A stretch of 34,034 nt of DNA from Bacillota bacterium (GCA_022360955.1 JAKSBV010000254.1:1-34034); one strand, 5' to 3'; shown: positions 25,152-32,781, counted from the first letter of the stretch. Notes: generated by a model from the sequence alone, not told the origin. Program-made: numbers and translations.

Positions 25152-25317
25152 TCCAATATCTTATGGCCAATTAAAAAATCTTATGATTATTTCCAAAGCA
25201 AATTGCCATAAAGTATGGTAAAATGAAAATAACACCGGGAAAACATCGCCCCTTATCCTTTGGGTTAGATTTCCCCCTGTGAAGGAATTTGAATCAACAT
25301 GAAAAGGAGCCCTGAAA

Positions 25318-26202
25318 ATGAGCATCCCCAAAATACCTATAAGTGAAGACCGACTTTCTCCTCGCATACTCTTTTGCAGTCATTTTACAGCCGGCATGCA
25401 GCTGCCTAAAGGAGCAAAACTCGGAGAACGGTTTATTTATGATTATGAAATTGAGTATATTGTTGACAGCAAAGACGGGTCTATGATGCTGGACGGTCAG
25501 ATGATCAGCGTCAAAAAAGACGAAATCTTTTTCAGATATCCGGGACAAAGAACAGAGGGCATCATGCCTTATGCAAGCTACCTGCTGTGCTTTGATCTGC
25601 TTGGCACAACCGGCAGGGATACCTCTTTATATAATCTGAACACAAAAAAAAGCTTTCAAAAACGATATCAGCACCCTATGCTGGATATTTGGCCCGATAA
25701 ATATCTGCCCAACAATCCTAGCTATTATTTCGCCCTTTTCCATGACATTTTTGAGCAGTTCATCCATATGGAAATCGGCTCCGCAGCCTTAATCAAAGCC
25801 AATTTATTAAAAATACTGTACAGTTTGTACAAGGAATTGAGCCAGCCTCTGCTCATTGCGTCTCCCTATGCTTCCATGCTCAAAAATACAATTCAATACA
25901 TCAAGAATCATACGGGACACAAATTGACACTGGAAATGTTGGCCAAACAGAGCGGCTTGAGTCCAAATTATTTCCACAGCATTTTTACCCGGACCATGGG
26001 GATGACCCCCAATGAATATTGTACGAAAGAAAAAATCAGAAAATCAAAGGAACTGCTCATTCACACCCAAAAATCCATCGATCAAATTGCAGCCTTATGC
26101 GGATTCAGTACGTCGGTCTATTTCTGCATGGTTTTTAAGAAAATAGAGAAACTGACGCCTACGCAGTTTCGGAAAAAATATACGCAGATGATGTTGTTAT
26201 AA
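25318..26202 (+). CDS. AraC family transcriptional regulator
   Basis: A 294-residue AraC regulator of common size. The N-terminal part (about 1-170) has a cupin-like sugar-sensing pattern (FIYDYEIEYIVDSKDGSMMLDGQMISVKKDEIFFRYPGQ). The C-terminal 100 residues are the double helix-turn-helix: HTGHKLTLEMLAKQSGLSPNYFHSIFTRTMGMTPNEYC and KSIDQIAALCGFSTSVYFCMVFKKIEKLTPTQFRKK. The ATG has AAAAGGAG 9 nt upstream. It is divergent from the GH3 gene with 252 bp between the starts, so it most likely controls that gene in response to a plant-derived sugar. Confidence 0.92.
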   Translation: MSIPKIPISEDRLSPRILFCSHFTAGMQLPKGAKLGERFIYDYEIEYIVDSKDGSMMLDGQMISVKKDEIFFRYPGQRTEGIMPYASYLLCFDLLGTTGRDTSLYNLNTKKSFQKRYQHPMLDIWPDKYLPNNPSYYFALFHDIFEQFIHMEIGSAALIKANLLKILYSLYKELSQPLLIASPYASMLKNTIQYIKNHTGHKLTLEMLAKQSGLSPNYFHSIFTRTMGMTPNEYCTKEKIRKSKELLIHTQKSIDQIAALCGFSTSVYFCMVFKKIEKLTPTQFRKKYTQMMLL

Positions 26203-26275
26203 TCCATATCAAAGCCAACGGGTTTATCCCAAGTAAAGCTCTTAGAATCCCCATCGTCTATATCATTCCAAATCC

Positions 26276-27067
26276 TTACTTTTTTACTCTTAGAACAAGC
26301 ATAGTAGCATAATGCAGGACATTAAATTTTTCAGGCGCTATTTTTTCCAGTAATTCTTTATGTTCCCTGTTGAAAGATTCAATCGCATTATCATCTAAAG
26401 ATGCGCCAATGCCTCTGCAAGCCCTCATTCGTCCATTCCAACTATCTCGTGTAAATGGTATATGAATATCAAAAGTTCTTTTGTGCGCTGCATCAAATAA
26501 TTCTTTTGACCATTCAGGCGTTTCTAATGTATAGCGTTTCATTTTTCCACCGGTCCAAGACGGATTGTATTTTTGGACAAGTTTTTCACTCTGTTTTGCA
26601 ATTTCACTTTCATCGGGAAGCCAAGCCAGAAACAAAATAGCAAATACCCCGTTAGGCTTTAACATGCGCACAATATTAGGCAATATGATTGCTTTGTCAA
26701 AATACATAAAACACTGACAGGCTATTGCTGCATCAAACGTATCGTCCGGAAAATTAACCTTTTCTGCCGGAGATACAATATACTCAATATCCATAGCGGA
26801 TTCTTCCGACATTTTCCTTGCTTCCACAATTTGATTTTCAGCAATATCAACCCCTACAAACGTTGCACCATATTTGTACATATTTCTTGGGATAACACCC
26901 GTACCGGTTCCTAAATCAAGAACTTTTTGCCCTTTTGTACATAACCCTAATGCTAGGATTGCTTCATAAAATTCTTGGGGATAAATGTCACGGTATTTGC
27001 CATAATCAGTTGAAGCTTTTCCCCAGTCAAATGCCTTTCCGTTATCGATATTGCTATCCTTTATCAT
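26276..27067 (-). CDS. Class I SAM-dependent methyltransferase
   Basis: A 263-residue methyltransferase. Motif I is VLDLGTGTGVIPRNMYKYG (about residues 50-68) followed by the acidic strand FVGVDIAENQI; IEYIVSPAEKVNFPDDTFDAAIACQCFMYFD holds motifs II-III of the UbiE/type 11 family. It carries AILFLAWLPDESEIA and a long C-terminal part. The methyl acceptor is unknown. ATG with GAAAGGGG about 10 nt upstream. It appears monocistronic. Confidence 0.9.
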   Translation of the reverse strand: MIKDSNIDNGKAFDWGKASTDYGKYRDIYPQEFYEAILALGLCTKGQKVLDLGTGTGVIPRNMYKYGATFVGVDIAENQIVEARKMSEESAMDIEYIVSPAEKVNFPDDTFDAAIACQCFMYFDKAIILPNIVRMLKPNGVFAILFLAWLPDESEIAKQSEKLVQKYNPSWTGGKMKRYTLETPEWSKELFDAAHKRTFDIHIPFTRDSWNGRMRACRGIGASLDDNAIESFNREHKELLEKIAPEKFNVLHYATMLVLRVKK

Positions 27068-27182
27068 GCGGTTTTACCCCTTTCTCCGGCATCAATACTC
27101 TTTATACTATGCTATAAGCGTGTATATATTTATCTACTGTTTCATTTGCTTTTTATAGACTAAAAATAAATGGGCCTCAATT

Positions 27183-27293
27183 TCATGGTTCCATTTTGGC
27201 GAATGTTTTTCTTTTGCCGCAATTTACACACTCAATACTAACATTGAACTTGTATCTAAAAAATTGAAAATACAGCCTTTCACGTTGTATCAT
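27183..27293 (-). CDS. Possible 36-residue peptide with a CxxC motif
   Basis: A short frame opening MIQRERLYFQFFRYKF and containing IECVNCGKRKTF, a zinc-knuckle-like CxxC. AGGA lies directly before the ATG, which is too close for a good ribosome binding site, and it overlaps the end of the broken toxin gene by 14 bp. It may be a fragment of a larger zinc-ribbon protein or chance. Confidence 0.25.
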   Translation of the reverse strand: MIQRERLYFQFFRYKFNVSIECVNCGKRKTFAKMEP

Positions 27294-27574
27294 TTCCTGC
27301 AGAAAAATGACGTCTTGAATGGACCAAAAAAAGGATTTCAGTACTGTCATCCATGATCTGATAGATAATTAGATAAGAATATACGAAGATTTCTCTTATA
27401 TTTTTATCATTATAATTCTGAAACAATTTTGCCCCTATAAGGGAAATTGTCCAACGTCTCTGTCTTAGATAAGATGTCTTGAACAACTTTCTTAGCATAG
27501 AATTGGGAATCCTTGAGAATATAATTATAGATTTGCCTCAAGTCGTCTTTAGCCGAATTTGACCACTTTACCAT
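27280..27574 (-). pseudogene. RelE/ParE family toxin, frameshifted
   Basis: The gene starts at ATG 27572-27574, overlapping the antitoxin stop (ATGGTAA). Frame one reads MVKWSNSAKDDLRQIYNYIL, KDSQFYAKKVVQDIL and SKTETLDNFP, then leaves the family and stops at 27410-27412 after 54 codons. The missing part continues in another frame from about 27440: IGAKLFQNYNDKNIREIFVYSYLIIYQIMDD and STEILFLVHSRRHF, the conserved ParE/RelE C-terminus with its Arg and His. A loss of two bases or gain of one near 27436-27446 explains both. Intact, it would be a toxin of about 97 residues, an mRNA-cleaving (RelE) or gyrase-targeting (ParE) protein. A sequencing or assembly error is the alternative. Confidence 0.8.
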
Positions 27575-27747
27575 GTCTCAATTTCCCTTCTTAGATTTTC
27601 CACGGTTGTAAATTCTCCGTTTTTAATCTGCTCCTGGCCTTTCTTTACCTTGCTTAATACATAAAGCTGATACATGGTATCGTCAATAGCAACTGTATCA
27701 GGCAACTTGGAAATAATATCAATCGCTTCTTGCTTGACACTCTGCAT
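27568..27747 (-). CDS. Type II toxin-antitoxin system antitoxin
   Basis: A 59-residue protein: MQSVKQEAIDIISKLPDTVAIDDTMYQLYVLSKVKKGQEQIKNGEFTTVENLRREIETW. The size, the helix-rich KQEAIDIISKLPD start and the acidic/basic C-terminal helix fit the small antitoxins that precede RelE/ParE toxins in Firmicutes. GGAGGTG precedes the ATG at 27745-27747 by 5 nt; the open frame upstream of it is only read-through. Its stop codon overlaps the toxin start, the usual coupled layout. The antitoxin is intact although the toxin reading frame is broken. Confidence 0.8.
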   Translation of the reverse strand: MQSVKQEAIDIISKLPDTVAIDDTMYQLYVLSKVKKGQEQIKNGEFTTVENLRREIETW

Positions 27748-27786
27748 AAAAACACCTCCATTACAAAAAAAATTCTTCTTATCTTC

Positions 27787-27815
27787 ATTATACAGCATAT
27801 TTATCATTATTATAA
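27787..27815 (-). promoter_or_regulatory. Promoter of the toxin-antitoxin pair
   Basis: Minus strand TTATAA (27810-27815), 17-nt spacer, perfect TATAAT (27787-27792), about 40 bp upstream of the antitoxin start. Confidence 0.5.
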
Positions 27816-27915
27816 GAGAGAATTTTAAGTTGGGACAACCAACCTCTCCCCTTGTTGCTATGGCTTTTTAATATGGCAATCAAAGCGTCCTTATGTCCAC
27901 TATCATCACTGAAAA

Positions 27916-28707
27916 TTAAGCCCCATTGATAAGCTCGCTTATCTTAATAAAAGGGTTGACATATCTGCTGCGCTTTTTAGTTTGTTCACCAAATTGTACA
28001 CATTTTTGAGGGCATAAGTGCAGGCACGCAAGACACCGCTGACAAGTTAAACCTAGCCATTCGGGCTTTCCATCCGCCATTTTAATATTCTTTACCGAAC
28101 ACACCTTAGCACATAAGCCACAAGAATTACACTTTTCTGTTGAGTAGAAGTCTGTATCTCCAGCATTGACCTCTTTTAAAAACCCCTTATAATTGAACAG
28201 CACAGGACCTATATGCTCCATTAAACTCTTATCAATTTTGTTTCCTCTTTCCGCCACTATCTCAGCAATTTTTCCGGCCTTTATCTCGGCATTTTTGTGT
28301 AAGGCACCGTGTTTTTTCTCACTGGTAACATCCCATGTCCACAATATAAAATTGTCCACCATTCTTACGTAGAATCCTGAAGAAAGACGCTTGCTTTTTA
28401 AAGCTAGTGCTTTTTTCATTTGGGAAAGCGCTCCGCCGGGAAGACCCTTAGCAAAAGTCACAACTGTAAATATATACTTTGTTTTATCTAAATTAACTTT
28501 GTCAATGAATTGGAGAACGATTTCCGGAAGTCCAAAATAATACTTCGGGCATACAATCCCAACAACTTCCGGTGCTTCAATTTTCTCATTTTGCTCTAAT
28601 GCTTTTGGTATTGATACACACTCACTATCACCTAAATTTCGAGAAATATCCTTTGCCACTTTTAGTGAATTTCCTGTTCCGGTAAAATAATAAAGCGTCG
28701 TTTTCAT
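27916..28707 (-). CDS. EFR1-family flavodoxin/ferredoxin protein
   Basis: A 263-residue fusion. The N-terminal flavodoxin-like half starts MKTTLYYFTGTGNSLKVAKDI, whose TGTGNS loop binds the FMN phosphate. The C-terminal part has two 4Fe-4S clusters: CNSCGLCAKVCSVKNI and CQRCLACLHLCPQKCVQFG (CxxCxxCxxxC pattern), then a basic tail. EFR1-type proteins shuttle electrons in anaerobes; the physiological partner is unknown. GGGAGG precedes the ATG at 28705-28707; the frame extends 5 codons further. Just upstream lies a broken flavodoxin gene. Confidence 0.9.
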   Translation of the reverse strand: MKTTLYYFTGTGNSLKVAKDISRNLGDSECVSIPKALEQNEKIEAPEVVGIVCPKYYFGLPEIVLQFIDKVNLDKTKYIFTVVTFAKGLPGGALSQMKKALALKSKRLSSGFYVRMVDNFILWTWDVTSEKKHGALHKNAEIKAGKIAEIVAERGNKIDKSLMEHIGPVLFNYKGFLKEVNAGDTDFYSTEKCNSCGLCAKVCSVKNIKMADGKPEWLGLTCQRCLACLHLCPQKCVQFGEQTKKRSRYVNPFIKISELINGA

Positions 28708-28749
28708 ATTACTGCCTCCCAATCCTGTTAAATAGTTTCATATTCATTT

Positions 28750-28927
28750 TCATAGGTGAATCACTATTGCCCATTTATTTTGTTTAAATTGATATGCCAG
28801 ATCATGCGCAGTGTTAAGTGCCTCGACGTCATCTTTGGCCCGCATGCCCTTTGTTCCGTCCATACTATCCGTGTACGACCGTATCCCCGTTCTTTCTCGA
28901 AGAGCCATTAATCATTAAGGTTTTCAT
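28750..28927 (-). pseudogene. Remnant of a flavodoxin/NADPH-dependent FMN reductase-like gene
   Basis: GAGGAG 6 nt before an ATG (28925-28927) opens MKTLMINGSSRKNGDTVVHG, the N-terminus of the flavodoxin-fold NAD(P)H oxidoreductases (ING-S-RKNG-T phosphate loop), and then stops at 28865-28867. In a different frame the same strand continues DGTKGMRAKDDVEALNTAHDLAYQFKQNK to 28750, which resembles the C-terminal helix of the same family. The middle, roughly 120-150 codons, is missing. This is best read as an internal deletion plus frameshift. The intact start and ribosome binding site directly follow the QueG-GNAT stop, so it was once co-transcribed with it. Confidence 0.6.
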
Positions 28928-28937
28928 TCAAATCTCC

Positions 28938-30122
28938 TCAGTTTTGTTCCAAAATATACGTCCTAACCTTGAATCCATATTTCTCATAGAAACCCAATAC
29001 GGTATCATTGCCTGCAAGCACACCAATCCTTTTACGCTTTGCGCCTTGACTCTCCATCCAACCCAGAGCATGCTTCATCAGCATATCCCCAATATCCAAC
29101 CCCCTATACTGACTGTCAATAAAGATAGACTCGACCTCTCCAATCAAGTCATTGCTCAATGAAGTGATGCAGTATCCTATCGGGAGCTCTGCCTTTTCCC
29201 TTTGCACCAATTCGATTCTAAAAATATGGTGCTGTGCCTTTGCTTCAAAATCGCCGGCCCTATCTGCAAAGGTCCGTTTCCGAATACTTTCCGAAAAATG
29301 CTTTGAAATACTGCCATGATGGTCTCTCAGCTGTTCCCAGAGCGGCTGTACCGACGGCAGCAGCTCCAAGCCCCCCGCAATCGATATTAGCCCTTTACGC
29401 AGGTATTTCTTTGTCCAAGGGCAAGAGCGAATACATATACCACATAGGCTTTCATTAATACCTGTTTCCCCACTTTTTTCCCGCGCAGCTTTCCTGCAAT
29501 TAAATGCATTGTAGAACTCATCTCTGTCCTTATGAACCTCCCAATGACTACCTGAAACCGCTCCCGCCGGACAGATATTTTTACATGCCGTGCAAGCACC
29601 ACACCCAGATGTATTGATTGGTACTCCCACCTCCAACGCTGCATTGGTAAGCACACTGGAGATTCGGACGGCAGAACCGTATGCCTCAGTTACCAGCAAT
29701 GCACATTTACCTATCCAACCGATGCCTGCTCTTGTTGCCACCGTTTTGTGAGGCAGCTCGGTCCGTCTGGTTTCCTCATCAATCTCTACGGCACGTCGTA
29801 CCTTTGGCAATGCGTCAAACCCCTTTGCCCTCAGTAATTCCGCTGCATATTCATCCAGCTCGTCTAAAAGGCTGTTGACCCTTTTGTATTCATCGTAATA
29901 GGCAAGTGTGGGCCCGTCTTTTATTCCTAAAACGATTTCAGGTGCTAATGCTACTCCAATGGCGATACCGTACCTGTACCCTTTTCTATACTTTTCAGGT
30001 ATGGAAGATAAATCGGCATAGGCCACGATAGACGCACCCTTTTCAATTAATGAGGTCCTGATTCTATCGGACATACTCACTTTTTTTTCGACATGCTGCC
30101 GATTCTTTTCTATTTTTCCCAT
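28938..30122 (-). CDS. QueG-like double 4Fe-4S protein fused to a GNAT acetyltransferase
   Basis: A 394-residue two-domain protein in one uninterrupted frame. Residues about 20-245 resemble the epoxyqueuosine reductase family: VATRAGIGWIGKCALLVTEAYGSAVRISSVLT, then CGACTACKNICPAGAVSG and CGICIRSCPWTKKYL, which give two 4Fe-4S clusters. Residues about 245-394 are a GNAT domain: LPIGYCITSLSNDLIGEVESIFIDSQYRGLDIGDMLMKHALGWM (acetyl-CoA loop R-G-x-x-IG) and NDTVLGFYEKYGFKVRTYILE. It is shorter than QueG at the N-terminus, so true tRNA queuosine activity is doubtful. The ATG at 30122 has GAGGAG 11 nt upstream; an internal ATG (MSDRIRT) is possible. The fused acetyltransferase suggests a redox-plus-acyl-transfer role that I cannot name. 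Confidence 0.85.
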   Translation of the reverse strand: MGKIEKNRQHVEKKVSMSDRIRTSLIEKGASIVAYADLSSIPEKYRKGYRYGIAIGVALAPEIVLGIKDGPTLAYYDEYKRVNSLLDELDEYAAELLRAKGFDALPKVRRAVEIDEETRRTELPHKTVATRAGIGWIGKCALLVTEAYGSAVRISSVLTNAALEVGVPINTSGCGACTACKNICPAGAVSGSHWEVHKDRDEFYNAFNCRKAAREKSGETGINESLCGICIRSCPWTKKYLRKGLISIAGGLELLPSVQPLWEQLRDHHGSISKHFSESIRKRTFADRAGDFEAKAQHHIFRIELVQREKAELPIGYCITSLSNDLIGEVESIFIDSQYRGLDIGDMLMKHALGWMESQGAKRKRIGVLAGNDTVLGFYEKYGFKVRTYILEQN

Positions 30123-30224
30123 AAAGCAGCCATCTCCTCACACATTTGTTATCCTTTATCTCCCCCTTTTGGGTTCCAAAACACGATACGGCCTGGCAGC
30201 AGGTGCATACACCGTATTATATAA

Positions 30225-30266
30225 CAAAAACCCCACGAAGTCACTATTTTAGTGACTCCGAAGGGC
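30225..30266 (-). terminator. Terminator, copy A of the amylase-flanking repeat
   Basis: CCCCACGAAGTCACT (30231-30245), loop ATTTT, AGTGACTCCGAAGGG (30251-30265), a mostly paired 15-bp stem; on the minus strand GGGGTTTTTGTT follows. It serves the candidate RNA and/or the amylase transcript upstream on the minus strand. The same hairpin recurs at 32705-32741. Confidence 0.75.
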
Positions 30267-30340
30267 TTGCTCTTCGTGCAGGATGTATCCGCATACATCC
30301 CTATGCTGCTCACCCACCGTGCTAAAGCATACTCACTTTT
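30226..30340 (-). ncRNA. Candidate small structured RNA or leader element
   Basis: A strong minus-strand promoter (30347-30375) reads into about 115 nt that end at an intrinsic terminator, with no reading frame of note. Inside, TATGCT pairs with AGCATA around a GCACGGTGGGTG loop, GGATGTAT pairs with ATACATCC, and GC-rich GCACGAAGAGC follows. The terminator lies about 100 bp before the QueG-GNAT gene, so it may be a free small RNA or a riboswitch-like leader for that gene. I do not recognise a known RNA family. Confidence 0.45.
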
Positions 30341-30346
30341 GCAGGT

Positions 30347-30375
30347 ATTATTACATATGCTTTGCATTTTGTCAA
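30347..30375 (-). promoter_or_regulatory. Promoter of the candidate RNA
   Basis: Minus strand: perfect TTGACA (30370-30375), 17-nt spacer, AATAAT (30347-30352) with an extended TGn directly upstream. Confidence 0.65.
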
Positions 30376-30402
30376 GAGAAAATCGTAGTTCGTTTTATAA
30401 GG

Positions 30403-30434
30403 CATCGGCTCTAGGAGTATAGCAGTATGCCGGT
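30403..30434. repeat. Diverged repeat element, copy A
   Basis: The stretch from GGCATCGGCTCTAGG through AGTATAGCAGTATGCC matches the stretch at 32750-32781 with a few changes. GGCAT/ATGCC arms would close a hairpin. It lies between the amylase stop and the candidate RNA promoter. Confidence 0.55.
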
Positions 30435-30496
30435 AGTTATGATTTGTAGGTATATGTGACTATAACCGAGTTTTTATCGGGTTATATACGATGTGA

Positions 30497-31993
30497 TTAA
30501 AAATTAGGATATATGTGTATTGTATCTCCGCCATAACCCACCCAATTAGAGTCAGTAGCCCATTGGGAATCATTAATCAGAACCTTAAATTCAAATCTTT
30601 GTCCTTGCGGAATAGCGGTAGTTTCCCACATCCATATGTCACTTCCGCCATTGGTCATTTGTATTCCATTATGCCAGCTCAACGGACCGGTATCCCCACG
30701 TATATGCATAGAATTTCCGTAGCCGACATCATAATGAGCTATTATTTTAGTAGCTCCCGTAGTTCCACCGCCGCCAACATTAGTCCAGACATTCATATAG
30801 CCGTTCCATCCGGAAGCATCAGGATGCAAGTCTCCGCTTGGTGGCTGCCACTCCGGCCAGTCAAGTGCAATTGCGATGTTATGATTTGTTCCTTCAACTA
30901 TTATTGCCCTGCCGGACCCACCATTAGTTTGATCAGAAATGATAGCTGAATCTGCTCTAATTCCCGCATTTTTACGAACCCAAATCATACTTTTCAACCA
31001 ATCGTAACCTACTCCACCGTCTATTAAATCCGACCAGAAAATACATGGTGTTCCGGGAGTTGCAAGAATCCAAGCATAACATTTTGAACGAGCCCCCATA
31101 GAATCGTCCGGAGCGTGATTACCGTATCCCCTAGAAATTTCACTATCATGGTTTTCAACAAATGTAACTGCTCTTGCACGTGCTTCAGGTCTGGCATTAG
31201 TATGAAGGCCACCAAAAGCAGACGGATTTCCACCATTTAAATTCCATTTTCCATAGAAATCAAATCCTGTACTTCCTGTAGCTGCACACCAATCTTCCAA
31301 GTGTCCGGAAACAGGATGATAACCGGACCAGTCATATTCACCAACTACAAAGCTTGCATTTGTATCATTATTCCAGCCAAGGGCTCTATCGGAAGGATAT
31401 CCATGACAAACATCATAACGCCAGCCTACAGCCCCCTTATTCTTTAGTACCATCATTGCATCTCTTATGTAAGGATAAGCATTACCTGTATTTAATTCAT
31501 TTTCTTCTGAAAAAGAATACCCGGGCTCCCACGCATTTGCTCGCCAGATGTTTGAATCACTGGGCCATGGAGAATCAGGATGGAATCTATCTGCATGATT
31601 TGCAACTATATCAAATATAACGCCTATACCCCTTGAATTCATAGTTGAAATCATATTATTCAATTCTGCTTCAGTACCATGAGCCGAATCAAGTCCGAAA
31701 TCATGCCACCAATACCCGGAACCACCGGTATTCGCACTATCGTCATCCCAAGGACCAGGACTCCAAATCATAGTAATGCCTGCGTCCGCTATCATATCGG
31801 CCCTACCGGACATAGTATTATACCAGCTGCCCGGAGCATCCCAGGCCCTCCAATAAAAGCCTTGCAGAAGAATTTCATCGCCGCCGCCATTACGAATACT
31901 TGGAGAAGCATTTATTGTTAGCGTAGTAATTAACAAACAAGTAGTGATTAATACGCTTAATATACCTAGAAATACTTTCATATTTCTCTTCAT
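30497..31993 (-). CDS. Secreted alpha-amylase, GH13
   Basis: A 498-residue extracellular amylase with a signal peptide (KRNMKVFLGILSVLITTCLLITTLTINAS). GH13 conserved regions are present: DIVANHADR (strand 3 region I), AVGWRYDVCHGYP with the nucleophile Asp194, FVVGEYDW with the acid/base Glu219, and TFVENHDSE with Asp283 as third catalytic residue. The opening LLQGFYWRAWDAPGSWYNTM is typical of maltotetraohydrolase-like and plant-type amylases. The C-terminal 85 residues (KIIAHYDVGYGNSMHIRG, then WMWETTAIPQGQRFEFKVLIND) look like a carbohydrate-binding domain. It hydrolyses starch outside the cell. GGAGG before 31996 makes the ATG at 31991-31993 or the one before it the start, rather than the GTG at 32002. 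No importer gene is adjacent. Confidence 0.93.
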   Translation of the reverse strand: MKRNMKVFLGILSVLITTCLLITTLTINASPSIRNGGGDEILLQGFYWRAWDAPGSWYNTMSGRADMIADAGITMIWSPGPWDDDSANTGGSGYWWHDFGLDSAHGTEAELNNMISTMNSRGIGVIFDIVANHADRFHPDSPWPSDSNIWRANAWEPGYSFSEENELNTGNAYPYIRDAMMVLKNKGAVGWRYDVCHGYPSDRALGWNNDTNASFVVGEYDWSGYHPVSGHLEDWCAATGSTGFDFYGKWNLNGGNPSAFGGLHTNARPEARARAVTFVENHDSEISRGYGNHAPDDSMGARSKCYAWILATPGTPCIFWSDLIDGGVGYDWLKSMIWVRKNAGIRADSAIISDQTNGGSGRAIIVEGTNHNIAIALDWPEWQPPSGDLHPDASGWNGYMNVWTNVGGGGTTGATKIIAHYDVGYGNSMHIRGDTGPLSWHNGIQMTNGGSDIWMWETTAIPQGQRFEFKVLINDSQWATDSNWVGYGGDTIHIYPNF

Positions 31994-32051
31994 CATACAC
32001 ACCTCCGCTTAATGTAATACTTAGGTTATAAAAATGAAATAATAAGTCTTA

Positions 32052-32081
32052 TTATGGAAAATAGGCAGAATAAATACGCAT
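32052..32081 (-). CDS. Nine-codon upstream open reading frame before the amylase
   Basis: AAGGAGG sits 7 nt before an ATG that reads MRIYSAYFP and stops, 56 bp upstream of the amylase start. The ribosome binding site is better than many in the window. AATAAG/CTTATT arms follow the stop. It may be a regulatory leader peptide or the remains of a larger gene start. Confidence 0.35.
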   Translation of the reverse strand: MRIYSAYFP

Positions 32082-32099
32082 TACAAAGACCTCCTTAAT

Positions 32100-32698
32100 T
32101 GTAGGATTAAATACTTATTTGTAAAACGCTGCAGCCTCAGATAAAGCTAATCAACTGGGTATCTATATTGGCGTGTTAGAGCACATTGTCTTTATTGATC
32201 TCATAATTTTACTTTCCGCCATCTGTCATGACTGTAAACATACTTTCCGGAACAATTAGCCAAAGTTCCTTGAAATGATCACATAGTCCTATTTCTGATG
32301 ATTTGCTTAATATAGTTAATTTTGCTGATTTTATAAAGAAAAATTTATATTTTAAAGATGTATTTAAACAAAAGACATTATTTTCTTCATGATATCTATA
32401 TATTTTCATATCATACTCAAATAAAATAAATGAAAATTTCAACCGATGTTTCTATATTTGTTTAATCTACAATCATATAGTAACATGGAAAATATTTAAT
32501 TTCAACCCATATTTTTGTTTTTTTTAAAAAATATGTAAAAATATTATTTTTCTTACTAAATATTCCTTTTATGAATTCTGTTTTGCGTTCGGTATGCTTT
32601 TACAAGTGTCATAACTGCCGAACTCAAAACTCATAAGAATATTTCAGGTAAAATCCATAGGCCGTTCTTCAATAGCTCTTATCATCTCCACCATCATA
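32100..32698. other. AT-rich region without a supported gene
   Basis: About 600 bp between the amylase leader and the repeat at 32700. A 77-codon frame (32209-32442, minus) starts with TTG, lacks a ribosome binding site and shows no family pattern. One hairpin is visible at 32587-32623 (GTTCGG-TATG with CATA-actg-CCGAAC). Nothing else is supported. Confidence 0.5.
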
Positions 32699-32699
32699 C

Positions 32700-32741
32700 A
32701 AAAAGCCCCACGAGGTCACTATTTTAGTGACTTCGTGGGGC
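32700..32741 (-). terminator. Terminator, copy B of the amylase-flanking repeat
   Basis: GCCCCACGAGGTCACT (32705-32720), loop ATTTT, AGTGACTTCGTGGGGC (32726-32741): a 16-bp stem with one G-T pair; on the minus strand TTTTTG follows. It lies downstream of the CRISPR array on the strand on which the array is read, so it may end the crRNA precursor. It matches copy A at 30225-30266. Confidence 0.75.
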
Positions 32742-32749
32742 TTGTAGGT

Positions 32750-32781
32750 GGCGTCGGCTTTAGGGGATATAGCAGTATACC
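32750..32781. repeat. Diverged repeat element, copy B
   Basis: The stretch from GGCGTCGGCTTTAGG through TATAGCAGTATACC matches copy A at 30403-30434. Here it lies next to the terminator hairpin, with 8 bp between them; in copy A the two parts are about 135 bp apart and enclose the candidate RNA. Confidence 0.55.

Noticed and set aside
28938-30122. Calling the gene queG
   Set aside because: The N-terminal part of true QueG is shortened, and a GNAT domain replaces the usual C-terminus, so tRNA queuosine function is not supported.
32209-32442. 77-codon minus-strand frame in the AT-rich gap
   Set aside because: It starts with TTG without a ribosome binding site, has AT-driven composition rich in Phe, Lys and Ile, and shows no domain pattern.
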